Program-made: the position numbers and the translations under genes
The notes under the pieces: generated by a model
Told to the model about the DNA's origin: nothing
What the model saw: the letters and a program-made list of their open reading frames with translations, nothing else
Databases searched by the model: none
Assembly (NCBI GenBank): GCA_963920765.1
Contig: OY987246.1
Location: 17,666,868-17,730,867 of the forward strand
From: Ulota crispa
Lineage: Eukaryota; Streptophyta; Bryopsida; Orthotrichales; Orthotrichaceae
Direction: 5' to 3'
DNA: 64,000 nucleotides
Shown: in pieces, positions 1 through 11,681 of the stretch
Layout: each line of letters opens with the position of its first letter
Position numbering within the stretch: position 1 is the first letter of the stretch

Positions 1-3000
1 ACTTCCCCTCCTTACTACTCATGTCAATATCAATCAGGGTATCAATAGCATGGGACGCAAGCTCCCGCCAATCGTGGATCGTCTCCTGCACCTCGTCCAC
101 CAGCTTCTGGCGCACGGACCGGTGACGCAACACAGGGGGTCGTCGAAGCCACGGCTGCGGGTCTTTGAAACGACAGGTGGTTTGCGAAAAAGCCTCGTTC
201 ACACAGTCGAAGAGGAGCTTCCGGTCACATCGCCACATCCCGCCGGATTCACACGGGAAGTCACCCTCACCCTCACCCTCACCTTCTCCGCCTTCCAGCT
301 TCTCGAAGAGCGCCGGGTCCACGGCGAGGTCGCGCTCGTACCAGTTCGGTGAGCGTCCCGGACTGCACAGCAATTGAGCTGCAGACAGGATTTCTCTCAC
401 GAATGTCTTCTCCGTTTGCGGCGACGACGCTTGGTTGTTGGATTCGAAGCTTTGGTCACGGTTCTTGAACGAGGATATGTCCAGAATCGCTTGCCGGATT
501 TTGTCAAGCGGTGCCTCCTGGTTAATTTCACATTTAGCGATAGCAGTCTCGGTGGAGTCCGTAGTGGTGTTGTTTTGCTCTTGCCAGTTCGGTGAGCGGC
601 CTGGACTGCACAGCAATTGAGCTGCAGACAGAACTTCTCTCACAAATGACTTTTCTGTTTGCGGTGACGATGCTTGGCTGGATTCGAAGGTTTGGTCTCG
701 GTTCTTGAACGAGGATATGTCCAGAATCGCTTGCCGGATTTTGTCAAGCGGTGCCTCCCGTTCCTGGTTAATTTCACATTCAGCGGCGATAGCAGTCTCG
801 GTGGAGGTCGTGGTGGCGTTGTTTTGCTCTTGATCGCTGGCTGCTCGATGCTCTGACTCTGCAATCACACGGCGTTACCAATTTATAAGGAGAGATTAGA
901 ACGATGCCGCTGTGAAATCAAGGTTTGGCGATTCGATACGGGACACGGAATATTCAGGTTCTCGGGATTCCAGTTCAGTTACAATTTAAAAGCTTTTTAA
1001 CGTTATATAATCATTGTGTGTGCAATTAAAGCTTACGAACTGAATCTCGAAATTAGAATCAGCATACTTAACTGATTGTAAGGCAAGAAAAACGCAATCG
1101 TAAACTGTATGAACAGGACTTATACGTTTGCCAGTGAAGAGAATTTGGAGCCAGGGTAGAAATAACGTGGTGCAGGGTACAATTAACGTGAATTTTGATC
1201 AATGTGGAGTTGTATATTATACATGAGTGTATCTAAACATTGCATTGGTCCAAATACACTCATAATACACTCCATATATAACATACAATTCCACATTGAT
1301 CAAAATTCACGTATCTTTAGGATGGCGAACACGTCGTTCAACGGAAAGGTCTCACAATGACGCAGAGGCGAATAAGCCAAAACGATATCAAGAGTTGGAG
1401 CTTCGTTCAGGGAAAACGAATACTCTCGTTCTTCGGTAACTAAATCAGCAGCAATTTGAGAAGTTCTTTGACATTTTCTAATCTTTGTATGTATACTTAC
1501 AGCTTAAGAACAGTATCTTTAAGGTTAGAAATTGCAAAAAGCAGAAAGTAAGGCCATAAGAATTGCAACCGAAATACTTTGAGAACGAGAGTATTCCGTT
1601 CTCCAGTGACACCGATCGTCAGGAACTTCATAAAAGAAGGTTGTGCATAAAAACTACCAGCTGATGCGCAGTACAAGCTTAGTTTAACATTGTTTCTCTG
1701 CTGAAACCACATTACCATATGTGATTCATAACAATTGCTTTGTGTGAATTCCATATAATCATAATACTTATACTTCTTGTGCTCTTTTTTCACACAGATT
1801 CGTACATGAAAACGATGTGAAACCAAGCTTGAGCTGCGCATTAACTGGTTCTATATAGTTTTTATGATCAGTTGTCTTCCTTTCCTTGAAGTTCCTGATG
1901 ATTTGGAGTCAGTATAGAGACGAACTGGTGCAAAGGATAAGGAGCAATGATAAGCTGGCGAGATTAGCACACCTGTAATGCTGGATTCTGAAGTGGTGCA
2001 AACTTCGTCTCCGAAAGGCGATTTTAAAACAGAGATTGGGCTTGTCACTCCCATGTCCACGTCCAACCTCGATGGCTTGCCCAGAAGGCGTTTTATCAAA
2101 ACGGGAGCCAAGCCTTCGTCGTGGAAATCGGCTCCTGAACAGTCCCCTGCACACTGCATACCACACAAGAAATTTCAAATCAGCCAGAGCGCAATGAACA
2201 CTGCAAAGGCCATGAGAGGAAGCAAACGACTGTGATCAAGAATGAATGGAAAATTTACCTTCAGCGGCGAAGGAGAGCATTCGAAGTCAACATTGCAGAC
2301 ATCTTCGTCCAATGCACCACAAAATGACTGCAAAGACTCGCCAGAAGCACGAATTTCACAATATCTAGCACGGGAGGAGTTTTCTCCTCTTTGATGCTCC
2401 ATCGTCGAATCATCCCAATGGAGATCCTCCATTCCAAGTATTAGCACCTCGCTGTTGCATTGAGCAATCTCCGGAGAAGAGACCGAGTCTCTCATCGGAT
2501 TCTGAACGATTTGCTCGACTTCCTCATGAAGAAGAACATCGCATAAATTCTCATCTGTACAATTTGAACTCTGGTCGACCATGTCGACCATACTTCGAGA
2601 ATCAGGCAGAGCAATGGCCACTAAAACATTCGAAAGACTTTTTTCCGAATTGTTCTCCTCCGTCAGATGTCCTGGAGATTTCGTGGCTTCCAAGGTGTTC
2701 TGGTCGAGACTGCGCTCCCCATGCAGATTCGGTCTTGAAGGTGATTTCCTCGAGATGCTCTCTCTGAGCTTCGGTGATCCGTGCCTGGCCTTTCTTCTTA
2801 TTCGCTTCAAAGCAGCTCCGGTTGACAACGGAGAGTGGCATTGCAGAGCAGGGGATTCAGTTGCCATGGCTCGTCTCTGTTTCTCCTTTTTGGAAGGAGC
2901 TTCATTCTTAACGTAAACTGCGAGCTTCAAGTTATCCTTCGGTCGTCGGCTATGGTTGGGAGAGGTTGCAGCGCTTCTCGACTTCGCATGTTCTGTCAGC

Positions 3001-5134
3001 AGCACGCGGTTGGTCGAAACTGGCAGGCTATTCTCTTGGTTTCGATTACGTGACAATTGGATCGGCCGAAGCCCGTCATGTAAGCTTCCCGGTGTGGAAC
3101 AAGTCCGCAATTGAGACGATGGCACCTCGAGTCGTTCTCTCGAGTTACTTGCGACCCTAAAGTCTCCAGTAGGGGAAGACGTTGCGCTCTTACTGGGAGA
3201 TTTTCTCTGAAAACTGGACAGATGATCCTCTCCAGAAGTACTAAACTTTGCGGTGGAGGCGAACGGCGATTCCTCATCGGACGTGAGAGCATCGTAATGA
3301 TCCTCCAAGCCGTTGGAGTTTCTTGTGGCTTGAAAATGCAGAGTCTCGATCTTCTCCCGTCGATGCAAATGCTGCAAGCTCGACTTGAATTTAGCTTCGT
3401 TGTTATCTTTCCGTGCGCCTGAGGAAGCCTTCCTCACATCGGTCTTGAAATCTCCCACAGCTGCTTCCTGCGTTCGGAGAATCCTCCTTCCTTCGGAACC
3501 TGCAGTTCGTGAGCTCGGCGACGCGGAATCAGAGAGCGAGCCTTCGAAGATATCTCGGCAGATGCGGTCTCTTCTCTGAGAGTCCCGGACGGAAAGCGAG
3601 CTGCGGCTCATCAAGGAGCGATTACTCCGACTGCCTACAGATTCAGCACCGTCGCTTCTATTCCAGGTTTTGCTCATGGACAGAGAATGGAGCCGGTCGG
3701 TGCCTGCGGGGCTGGAAGCAGCAGCAATGGTGCGCATCCCTTCCCTTTCACTCGGAAAGCATTCCTCGTTGTCCGAAATCTCTTCCAAAACCTTCACAGC
3801 CGTTTCGAAAAAGCGCGCTTCGCATTTCTTCAAAGCTGCAGGGGTCGTCGTCGTCGTTGTCGTTGTCGTCGTTGTTGTTGTTGTCACCATCTGATTGTGG
3901 CGCTTGGACGGTTGCAGCACCGGGCTAGGGTGCAAGCGCGCAAGAAACGGCGACTTCTCACCCTTGTATTCAAGAGCGAAGACGGAACGGCAAGGGGAAT
4001 CCACATAGGGCACGAGATTACTGCTCTTGATCGGTGTTGCATTCGCATCGCCCTTCTTCCCTCGTCTCTGATTCTTGTACTCTACAGTTGGCACGGCAAG
4101 ACTTTTATCGTTCCGGGATGTTGCAGAGGATTCACCGTGATCCTGTTTCAACATATCCCGCAGAGGTAGTCTTTCAGGACGACTGTCTTTCTCGGAGAAA
4201 TAGTAAACCGACTCGCTTCCCGAGAAGCTTTGTGATCGTCTATGTATCGAGCTCGGAGTCGCTTCGGGTAATGACTCCAATCCCATCAGACGCGCAACCA
4301 AACCCACAGGTGGTCTTGAGCTCACATTGTCTCCCGAAATAACCCCAGGGTTGTCAAATGATGCCGTCTTCACAGATGGCGAACAGCCCCTGCTACGATC
4401 ATCACGGAAACTCTTGGATCGTCCTAGAGATTTCTCGGGCCTCTCTGCTCAACACAACACCAACAAATCACCAAACCAAGTCAACCAACAGTGCGTTTCA
4501 AAGTAACCTTGAAGAATGGACTCCGAACGAGAATCCGAATGAACTTACGAGCGGTCAATCACAATGTTCACAAATACAGGAGGACTCAAACTGGTGATTA
4601 CCAAGTTATACGGTGATTCACAAGAGGACTAGCCTATGCGTACTCAAGCAAGGTGAAATCAGCAAGAATCGATGTAATACCGCGACATTAACCAAACGAA
4701 AAGGAGACGAGAAGTAAGATTGACAACATATTTACACCACGACTGCCAATGTGGAAGTTCCACTCAGCACTAAAAGAAGGTATCTTATTCCACGAAGTTC
4801 GAAACCCACTAATGGCAAATGCGTAACAGAAGCTCACTCGGCAGACGAGTAAAGACACTCGATTGAATACTATTTTCTGAAATCACGAGAGTGCCAACAA
4901 GTGCCTCCCGACGCCCGAACCTTCGGAACATTTGCGAGCATTCAAAATGATGAACTGTGGTATCCCAAATCCATGGTCACAGCTCAACTTGCCTGGGGGG
5001 AGGCGCTTGGTAGAAGCGATGCGCTTGGTATTGTTCCAGTCGAAGAGGTTGAAAAAGGCGCCCGCGCATCCTCCAATTCGGGGAGTTTGCTGGACGTGGT
5101 TGTGGTGGCTTGTTGGCCTTCTGACCTCCGCCAT
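1..5134 (-). CDS. TRM/LONGIFOLIA-like protein with DUF4378 domain (C-terminus off left edge)
   Basis: Hand-built model with exons 5134-4993, 4444-2259, 2153-1973 and 858 to the window edge; phases 1, 0 and 1 match at every junction. About 1,120 residues are visible. The N-terminus has the motif GGCAGAFFNLFDWN (about residues 21-34), then LPPERPEKSLGRSKSF across the first junction, the TRM/DUF3741 signature VARLMGLESLP (about 97-107), a threonine run (about 235-248), a long disordered Ser/Arg-rich middle, SPISVLKSPFGDE in exon 3 (about 814-826), and a DUF4378 region in exon 4 containing SFVREVLSAAQLL and DPALFEKLEGG. Known for the family: TRM proteins recruit TON1/PP2A complexes to microtubules and affect preprophase-band placement and cell elongation. 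Here the role is inferred from homology only. Start chosen at ATG 5134 because the conserved N-terminal motif follows it directly. The exon-2 frame is open above the GTG at 4373, so that GTG is not the start. Oddities: GC-AG first intron and a duplicated DUF4378 segment. Family identification is confident; subfamily is not. Confidence 0.85.
341..832 (-). repeat. In-frame tandem duplication inside the DUF4378 exon
   Basis: Two adjacent copies, 341-583 (243 bp) and 584-832 (249 bp), both multiples of three and both open in the coding frame. Each encodes a run of Asn/Thr, then APLDKIRQAILDISSFKNRD, then a FVRE[IV]LSAAQLLCSPG helix ending SPNW. The copies differ by scattered substitutions and by two small in-frame length differences (QE versus QERE, and SNNQ versus SSQ). 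The downstream copy continues into the rest of DUF4378 (YERDLAVDPALFEKLEG), so it is the original context. The other copy precedes it as an extra module. Confidence 0.9.
859..1972 (-). other. Third intron of the TRM-like gene
   Basis: Donor ACAG|GTGTGC at 1973/1972 and acceptor GATTGCAG|AG at 859/858. The phase-1 donor G joins AG to give a Glu codon. No coding sequence is seen inside. The reading frame at 1497-1841 has no similarity to the flanking protein and is taken as chance. The intron holds a fold-back repeat at 1186-1312. Confidence 0.75.
1186..1312. repeat. Intronic fold-back MITE-like repeat
   Basis: Inverted arms of roughly 50 bp around a short loop. The left arm begins ACGTGAATTTTGATCAATGT and the right arm ends with its complement. 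The arms continue through imperfect matches around an ATACACTCAT/ATGAGTGTAT pair. No family assigned; it would form a long hairpin in the unspliced transcript. Confidence 0.75.
3844..3885 (-). repeat. Trinucleotide tract encoding a threonine run
   Basis: A GTC/GTT tract on the plus strand. On the coding strand it gives about 14 consecutive Thr codons (ACA/ACG mixes) after HNQMV. It lies in the disordered part of the TRM-like protein and is likely length-variable. Confidence 0.9.
4445..4992 (-). other. First intron of the TRM-like gene, probable GC-AG type
   Basis: Exon 1 ends CCCCCCAG and is followed by GCAAGT, the tight consensus of GC-AG introns. The acceptor is GTTGAGCAG before AGAGGCCC. 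Joining there gives LPPERPEKS, which matches the conserved arrangement in TRM proteins. The nearby GT (4988/4987) would put the join out of phase. Confidence 0.7.
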
Positions 5135-6510
5135 CCCGTTCCAAACAATGCTGACGGTGCTTGAATCCCTCGTCTACTTGCCTCGATTCCTCCGTACTTC
5201 AGATCTCCATTTCCTCCTTGCCCAAGACCCCGTCCAAACCCCGCTTCTTTGACATCCTATTGAAAAAGTTCTGCAGTAAGAGATCTCTACACCCTACAAT
5301 CCTCGTTGTGTCAAATTCACTGGTCTGTACCTTATTGCTCTAGCACTAGATTTAGCAAACAAGGGCTCATTGCCTCTGATCCAATTGCTCTCAATTCATC
5401 GAATATCGGAAAAGGAGATTCTACGGCTCGGAAATTATGAGGATGACGAATCTTTCACCACGATACTCAGTTTTGAGTCCTAGAGTTTGAAACCAGAATG
5501 GCTCCGTTGACATGAAACTGTTTCAACGATCGTATGGGTGCAGGATTCATGCAACACTACCTTGCAGCATTAAAAGTGATCTGTCGTGGGGAGAGCAACA
5601 TCAACCAACCGCGACGTTGACACGGGGATACTACTGTAGCCTACATGGAAGCAAAATTTGAACTTTGAGGCAGTGAGCAAAAAAGCTATGATTCCACACG
5701 AAGCTGGTGGCTGCTACAGCGGAAGCCCCTACACAACGGGACGAGGTCAAGTGGCCTAATTTTTATAAAATCCAGAACAAAAAGAATGAGAGCCGAGCCT
5801 TCACTGACTTCGAGGTGCGCAGTGTTCGGTGCAGTGGAGTGGACTTACAACAAAAGTAAGAAGTTTGTTGGACTTGGCGACAAGGGAAGGGAAGGCCTAG
5901 AGAGTAAATGACCTCAGAGAGGCTCCAGGTTCGAGAAACTCACATTCCGTAGACCTCGCACGAAGACAAAACACCCACAAACAAACAAGTCACAAGTGTC
6001 CAACCAACCTCTTTCAGGGAAGGTTGGATGGAATGTTTCCAACTGATTGAGGAATGTAAGTTAAGGTAAGTAGATACCCATCACCATCCATTTCGTAATG
6101 CTGCCCCCATGTATCAGTGGTATACACCTGTGTTCTAGAATGTACTTTTCCAGTACATGATGGAATAATGGGTTTGTCTACCTTAGCAGCAGGTTTCAAG
6201 GATCATTATGAAAAACTCTCCTGAACGTACTATCCACGTCCCCAAACTTCAAGATGGATATCGATCGCCACTGTAGCTCCGTGCTGCCACAGCATTTTTT
6301 CAAAAATTTGCCCCTGGTTTGCCTCCCCAACGGCTGGCTTGAGTTCAGGTCGGAGCTGCAAGGAAGAGAAGTTACTGTACCATTTTTGCCAGGATGCATA
6401 CACAAGTTACCCAGGATTCCAGGAATAGCTATTGAGCCCACAAGCTCCAGCAAGCGAAAGCGAACATAACATTGTTCACCGGGTTATATTCAGGGTTTAA
6501 TTTTGGATTT
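5135..6510. other. Upstream region of the TRM-like gene; no gene supported
   Basis: Presumed promoter and 5' UTR lie in the first few hundred bases. The sequence to about 6465 is single-copy in this window and less AT-rich than what follows. Overlapping short frames at 6196-6469 occur on both strands without splice or homology support. No TATA box or known cis element is convincing. Confidence 0.4.
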
Positions 6511-6514
6511 TGTC

Positions 6515-6775
6515 AAGGTAGAGCGACCCGCACCCCAGACTGCTGGCAGGTAAGAAAAATCTGGCTAAAATTGGAACAAGTGAATGATTTACAGAAGTTC
6601 ATCCAAAAAACTACTATTATAAGCTACTTTCATCCAAAAATTGACAAATTGGGGTTCTGCTCCTAGAAGGATCTTGCGATTTCATCCAATTTTAGACACT
6701 AATTTCTGCGTGGGAAGGTTGCTAGTGCACTTGTGAGGTAAGATTTAGGCAAATTTTTGCCAACCTATTTAACCC
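6515..6775 (+). mobile_element. Dispersed repeat family J, copy 1
   Basis: Shares with 9800-10200 and, inverted, 19690-19965 the order: GACCCGCACCCC-like segment, GGTAAGAAAAATYTGG, a stretch on ATCCAAAAATTGACAAAT, and GAGGTAAGATTTNGRCAAA at the other end. No open frame. Likely a non-autonomous element; ends not defined. Confidence 0.6.
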
Positions 6776-7379
6776 TGGTTATATTCCTCCCCCCAACTGT
6801 GGAGGGATATTCCCCTTGATGTTAGGAGTAGGTAAAATATTTCTTGTCATTGTTTATATTGATGCGAATCAAAAATAAAAACGTACTTACTCTTTCAAGA
6901 AATGGAAACAAAGGCCTCTTCAAAAGAAATAAATTTTTTGTTTTGATGGCATTGGCAGAGTCAGAGCCTAATTCCTAATGGATCTTCTATTTTCTTAATA
7001 TCTATGCGTTAGTAAAAAAGTTAGTAAAATTTTTAATTTTTTTTTAAAATCATGGATAACCTGGGGGAGAGTTTAGTTATAAATTCTCGAAGCTGATTGG
7101 TGCGGTCTACAGCTACCAAATGACATTTGCTAGGGATCCTCATATTGGGGGAGCAAAAGGGAATCCCCCAGTGAAGGTTAACAATGTTATGAACTCCAGT
7201 AAAGCTTGAATGTTTAGGTAAATTTTGTGATTTTGTGCAAGATGATGCAATTTGCCAACTAAGGAGGTAGAAATTGAAAATGCTACTAATTGAGATCTGA
7301 ATACAATCAAGGATTGAAGTTTGACCCTTAAGAGTTCGTGAAGGTATTGTAAAAAGAATGACTTTGTGGTAAAGTTGTT

Positions 7380-8257
7380 TTAACCCCTAAACTACCAAGG
7401 CCATTTTCTACCAAAAACTACTCAAAATTGCCCTGATTGCTACGTTCATCAAAAAATTTAACAAAATGTTTTTTTTTGAAAATCTAACCATAGGATCTTG
7501 TAATGCACTTGTAGAAGAAGAAGTGGTAAAAATTTCGTGACATTTGATTGTACAGATTGAAAATGTGAGCTTTTGAAGGGAAAAGTTTTTTTTTTCCATT
7601 GTGCCCAAAAATTTCAAATGACTTTGATTGACATTTGCTGATATTTTTTGCACTCCAGACCTTGAAGAGGTAATTTTGTCTTACAAGTAATCAAGTAAGA
7701 CCTTTGTACACCAATTTTCAAGGCAATCAAAGACACAAAACACATCCTAAAAAACATTGCAATGCCATTGTATGACAAGTTTTGCAAATACACTATGACA
7801 TTTTTTAGTGAAGTTTCCCACCACATGTTTTTAGATATAGAAAATCCAAATGGTATGTTTGAAGATGAACATGTACTTCAAATGTCAAAAAGTTAAAAAA
7901 CTCTAAAACTTTAAATTTTAGAAGCTCCCAAAGCCCAATATGACCTCCTAATTGGAAATGAAAGGGGAAATAATGGGGACCACTAGAGCAACATGTGGCA
8001 ACCCCTCCTTGCTCCCCCCTTCAAAGTCAATATTTCCTCCCTTGCCCAAGCTGCCCCTCAAAGTGCTTTTGGCTAAAAAAACCAGTAACTTGTGAATTGT
8101 GTGACATAATCACATGATTTTTTGCATCCCACAAACCTTATACATTCCTCCACACTCATAAAAAGTTTCCAAAAATTATGTAAAAAATTGAGGTCACACG
8201 AGCCTACCCAAAATCCCAAAAGTTCCCCGAGGGGGCTTTGGGGCTTTAGGGGTTTAA
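7380..8257. mobile_element. TTAA element 1 (piggyBac-like MITE)
   Basis: Begins TTAACCCCTAAACTACCAAG and ends GGGGCTTTAGGGG followed by TTTAAA, so the right target site carries an extra T. About 0.88 kb, no transposase frame. The right end is decayed relative to better-kept copies. Confidence 0.7.
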
Positions 8258-8460
8258 AATGTAAGCATTCTTCAAACTAGTGAAAAAAATGAAAAATACA
8301 TCTCTAACAGTTTTGACTAAGAGATGGATGAAAAAAATTCACCAAATACAATACAATCAATGCTAATTTGAAATTGTTTCATCATCATATGCATAGTGGA
8401 TGCTAACCCTCTTAGCTCTAAGAGTAAAATAGTACTTTAATTTGCAACCCTCTGTCCCAT

Positions 8461-9045
8461 AGGTAGCTCAAGAATGGATATGAAATGGTTGTTGAATGGA
8501 TCTCCTCAATGCATAGAAGAAAAGGTATATTCTATTGCAAGAGCCTATCATACTCCTTGGTTTCACCTCATCTCTTTACAAATTGTAGACTAACAATTTA
8601 TGGAAAACACAATATTTGTTAATTTGGGAAAAAACCTTGATTTTGGGAGTTTTGAATCATTATTTTTTAAGAGTTTAAAAGTGATTTAGATTGAATTTTA
8701 TGATGGTTTCTTCAAGACCTTACATCAATGATGAAATATCTTGAAGGAATTATCAAAAGACTCACTTTAAATCTCCAAAATATTCTCACAAATGCAAAAT
8801 TTAGCATCGCCAAAATCCGTTTCGGGAAAGTGTTTTTCCCAAATTAACAAATATTGTGTTGAGAGTCCTAGAGTCACAAATAGGTGTCTTTTACAAAAAA
8901 AACTTTGAAAATTCATCAACAATTCAATAATACTTCAAAATATATGAAAAAAATTATATTACATTTGACATCCATTCCTCTTTATCTGAAAATTAGACAA
9001 AAAAATCTTCTTGTCTCACAAATCCCATGAAAACGCAGACCAGCA
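8461..9045 (+). mobile_element. Dispersed repeat family K, copy 1 (interrupted)
   Basis: Colinear with 46376-46730: shared blocks include TTTCACCTCATCTCTTTACA, GAAAATTCATCAACAATTCA and AATCTTCTTGT near the end. The 46376 copy lacks the 255-bp insertion at 8606-8860, which dates the insertion as younger than the repeat. Function and superfamily unknown. Confidence 0.7.
8606..8860. mobile_element. MITE inserted in repeat K (family L)
   Basis: Terminal inverted repeat AACACAATATTTGTTAATTT extending into GGGAAAAA, essentially perfect over about 27 bp. A relative with similar GGGAAA-bearing ends lies at 21583-21840. Too small to encode a transposase; superfamily unassigned. Confidence 0.85.
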
Positions 9046-9220
9046 GCTTAAAATGGCTATTTTAGAGCATACTACCTTTACTATACTAAATGCCGGTTCT
9101 CCTCGGACCCTGGCCCCACATAAGAAAAGTCCCAATTCCCGATTTGGGAGGATCTAGAAAGTAGCCAGTTCTGGTGGGGCCGTTTGACAAAGGCTGTTTG
9201 CGGCTTTGCGGTGCCGTCAC

Positions 9221-9524
9221 TACACTGAATATTGCATTTGGGTTGCCTTGACAATTAGGTTGCCTTACCATGGTAAGTTACCTCATGACTCATCACTTGA
9301 CCACTTGGAGGCACATACAACTCACTAAATATTTAGATTTCACATGATTTATGACTTGGAAATCACTAGATTATTCTTTTGCAGCTTCAATGTTGTTTAG
9401 GCCCTCTAAAAATGATTTATTGCAGTAACTTTTGATGAAAAATACTGTAGCATCAGTAAATACTCATATAGTGTGAAATGTCGAGAAATTAGAGTGGGGC
9501 AACCTAAACGCAATATTCAGTTTA
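9221..9524. mobile_element. TA-flanked MITE family B, copy 1
   Basis: Left end TACACTGAATATTGCATTTG, right end CGCAATATTCAGTTTA, so TA lies outside a CACTGAATATTGC-type inverted repeat at both sides. Internal landmarks shared by the family: TTGCCTTACC, CCTCATGACTCATC, TTTGCAGCTT and AGTGTGAAAT. A TA target and CACTG tip suggest a Tc1/mariner-type MITE; inferred. Confidence 0.8.
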
Positions 9525-9799
9525 GTGTCTCTCCCTCCTGCCTTTAATGCTCTGCTCTTGTCCCTGCCAAGGTCCGGGACGAATCGTCTGTTGCTTCAAA
9601 GCTAGCCGGTTGGATTCAGAAAAAACAATTTGTAATTTCTAAACATCTACTTAAAATTTGATGAAAAATCAAACTTTTTCATATTCACAGAGAATTAATA
9701 GGAACAGTTCCTTGATGAGAATTGAAACAAATCAACTGGTTGGACTCAAATATTTCTTAGACAATGGTCCTTGCCTATGCTTTAGTCTTTAAACTTTGT

Positions 9800-10200
9800 T
9801 ATTTCATCGGTCGGTCGCACAACAAGCACCCCACAATGCAAGGAGGTAAGAAAAATTTGGACAAGATTGGATAGAATCAACCAGAGCAATTTTTTTCAAC
9901 CTAGCAGTTTTTTCCAAATTCCAAAAGCACGCAAGCGATTAGAAAATAAATGGAGGGAGCATCCCCGATTAGTGGCATCTGTCACCAGTTGGCTCTCTTT
10001 CACCCAAAAAAATGGGCTAGAGTCAACAACTTATGAACACTCATCTATAAAAGCCACTAAATTTAGTAGCTTTCATCTAAATTTTGGCAAATGCTGTGTT
10101 TGCTTGGGGAGGAATCTAGCAATTTTATCCATTTTTCACATCATTTTTCTAGTGTAATGGTAGCTAGTCCAAAATTGAGGTAAGATTTTGACAAAAAAAA
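9800..10200 (+). mobile_element. Dispersed repeat family J, copy 2
   Basis: Begins near GGTCGGTCGCACAACAAGCA and ends near GAGGTAAGATTTTGAC. Longest of the three J copies. The 96-codon frame inside is not conserved in the others. Confidence 0.6.
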
Positions 10201-11120
10201 TTGTTGGAAATTTAAAGGCTATCCTTGCCCGCTTGCCGCACTTTCCTTTAGTCATTCCCAAATTAGCCCTGTTTGGAGCTGCTTTACACTTGCGTTCTTG
10301 GCGTTCTCTAAGCTCTCCTACTTGCTTTTTTCCTCCTTTCACAAAATTGAACCCGTTTTCCCCCACGCTTGATGGTCTCATCCCCTTAACCTTTAAATCT
10401 TTTAGCCATTTTGAAGGTGTTTTGGATCTTGATTTTGTAAGTTATGAAAGGGTGAAGCTTGAAGTACAATGAGTCATTTTTAGGCCAAAGTAAGTGTAAG
10501 ATCTTGTGAAAGCCAAGTCCTTATCATCTCTACAAAGTTTGATTTCAATCCAATGGTTAGATTGGAAGATTATAACAAAAATGTAAAGGGTACTACAAGG
10601 AAACCAATATTTTGGAGTAGTTGAAATTATGCTTTGATTGGTTCTTTTTGACACATAACATTTTAAAAAGTGGGCATCTTATGCTCATTCTCAAGGTAAC
10701 CAAGTTTCACATGCATAGAAACAAGTCTTATATATTTAGGGTAAAAAATGAGTGAGAAAATGGTTTTGCAATAGTGATCACTTCACCCTTAAATTTCAGA
10801 AATTGTGAGTAAAATAGAAGATTTTCACAAATCTATGGCCAAAATTTAACACTACAACTCCAAGACCACCCATGGTTTGCATTTTTTTGTAAATTCAATT
10901 GTGACTCTTCTTCTAAATTTGAAAACACCACTACATAGCTAACTTGTTTCTTTTTCAAATGAGCCAAAGTTCAAGTGACTCTTTACATTCCTAAGTTCAT
11001 AAATGGCTATCTTAAAAAACAATCAACCCATTTTGGGTTGTTGAAAAATTTAAGGGGTTAAGTCTTATCTTTAAAATCTTCCTGTTTTTTCATCCTACTT
11101 TCAAATTGTGTTTTGTTATT
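10201..11120. other. AT-rich stretch without recognised feature
   Basis: No repeat family found elsewhere in the window and no convincing coding sequence. The overlapping frames at 10136-10472 on both strands lack splice context. Confidence 0.4.
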
Positions 11121-11450
11121 TTAGGGCATCTCTAGTTGACCTCAAAAAATTCATCATTGAGAAACACAATGTTGTTGTCCCAATATTGATCACTTTTTTC
11201 CCCACCCTAATTAGGTAAATCGATGTTCAACCAATGACAAGTTGTAACAAATAAGTTCTTCATCATTAATTATTTAGCTTACTAATTAGAGAATTTTTCT
11301 AGTATTTGAGAGAATTGTTGTGCACAGAGAAATTGCAATTTTTACCATGTCAAAGAGAAAATGTTTGCTAGTTCATGCATTAATAGCTCCCTTTTTCATC
11401 CAAAAGTCTCCCCCAGCTTATTGTTCCTTTTATAAGTGGAGATGCTCTTA
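11121..11450. mobile_element. TTA-flanked MITE with GGGCATCTCTA/GAGATGCTC ends
   Basis: Left TTAGGGCATCTCTAG, right GGAGATGCTCTTA, with TTA outside both ends. This matches PIF/Harbinger-type MITEs (3-bp TTA/TAA target). The interior frames are not conserved. Confidence 0.65.
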
Positions 11451-11681
11451 CTCTCTACAACTAAGTTGGGGTACTATTCTCGTGGGTTGCACTCCGAATT
11501 ATGTTTTTTTGATGTATGCTTTGCAACAAAATTATCTTTTAATTTGTTTCAAATATGTAAAGAGATCTTTCAGGTCTTCTATTCTCCAAGTCATTTTTTC
11601 CCCCATTTTTGGTCAACAAAACAGCTATGGGCATGGACCCTCATTTGATGGGAGAGCTTCTGGGCTTCATATTCGCTGTTG

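Noticed and set aside
1497-1841. 114-codon minus frame as an extra TRM exon
   Set aside because: Phase already matches perfectly between exons 3 and 4, and the peptide shows no family motif.
2564-4342. Numerous open frames on the plus strand opposite the TRM-like exon 2
   Set aside because: They are shadows of a GC-richer coding exon. The minus frame carries the conserved motifs.
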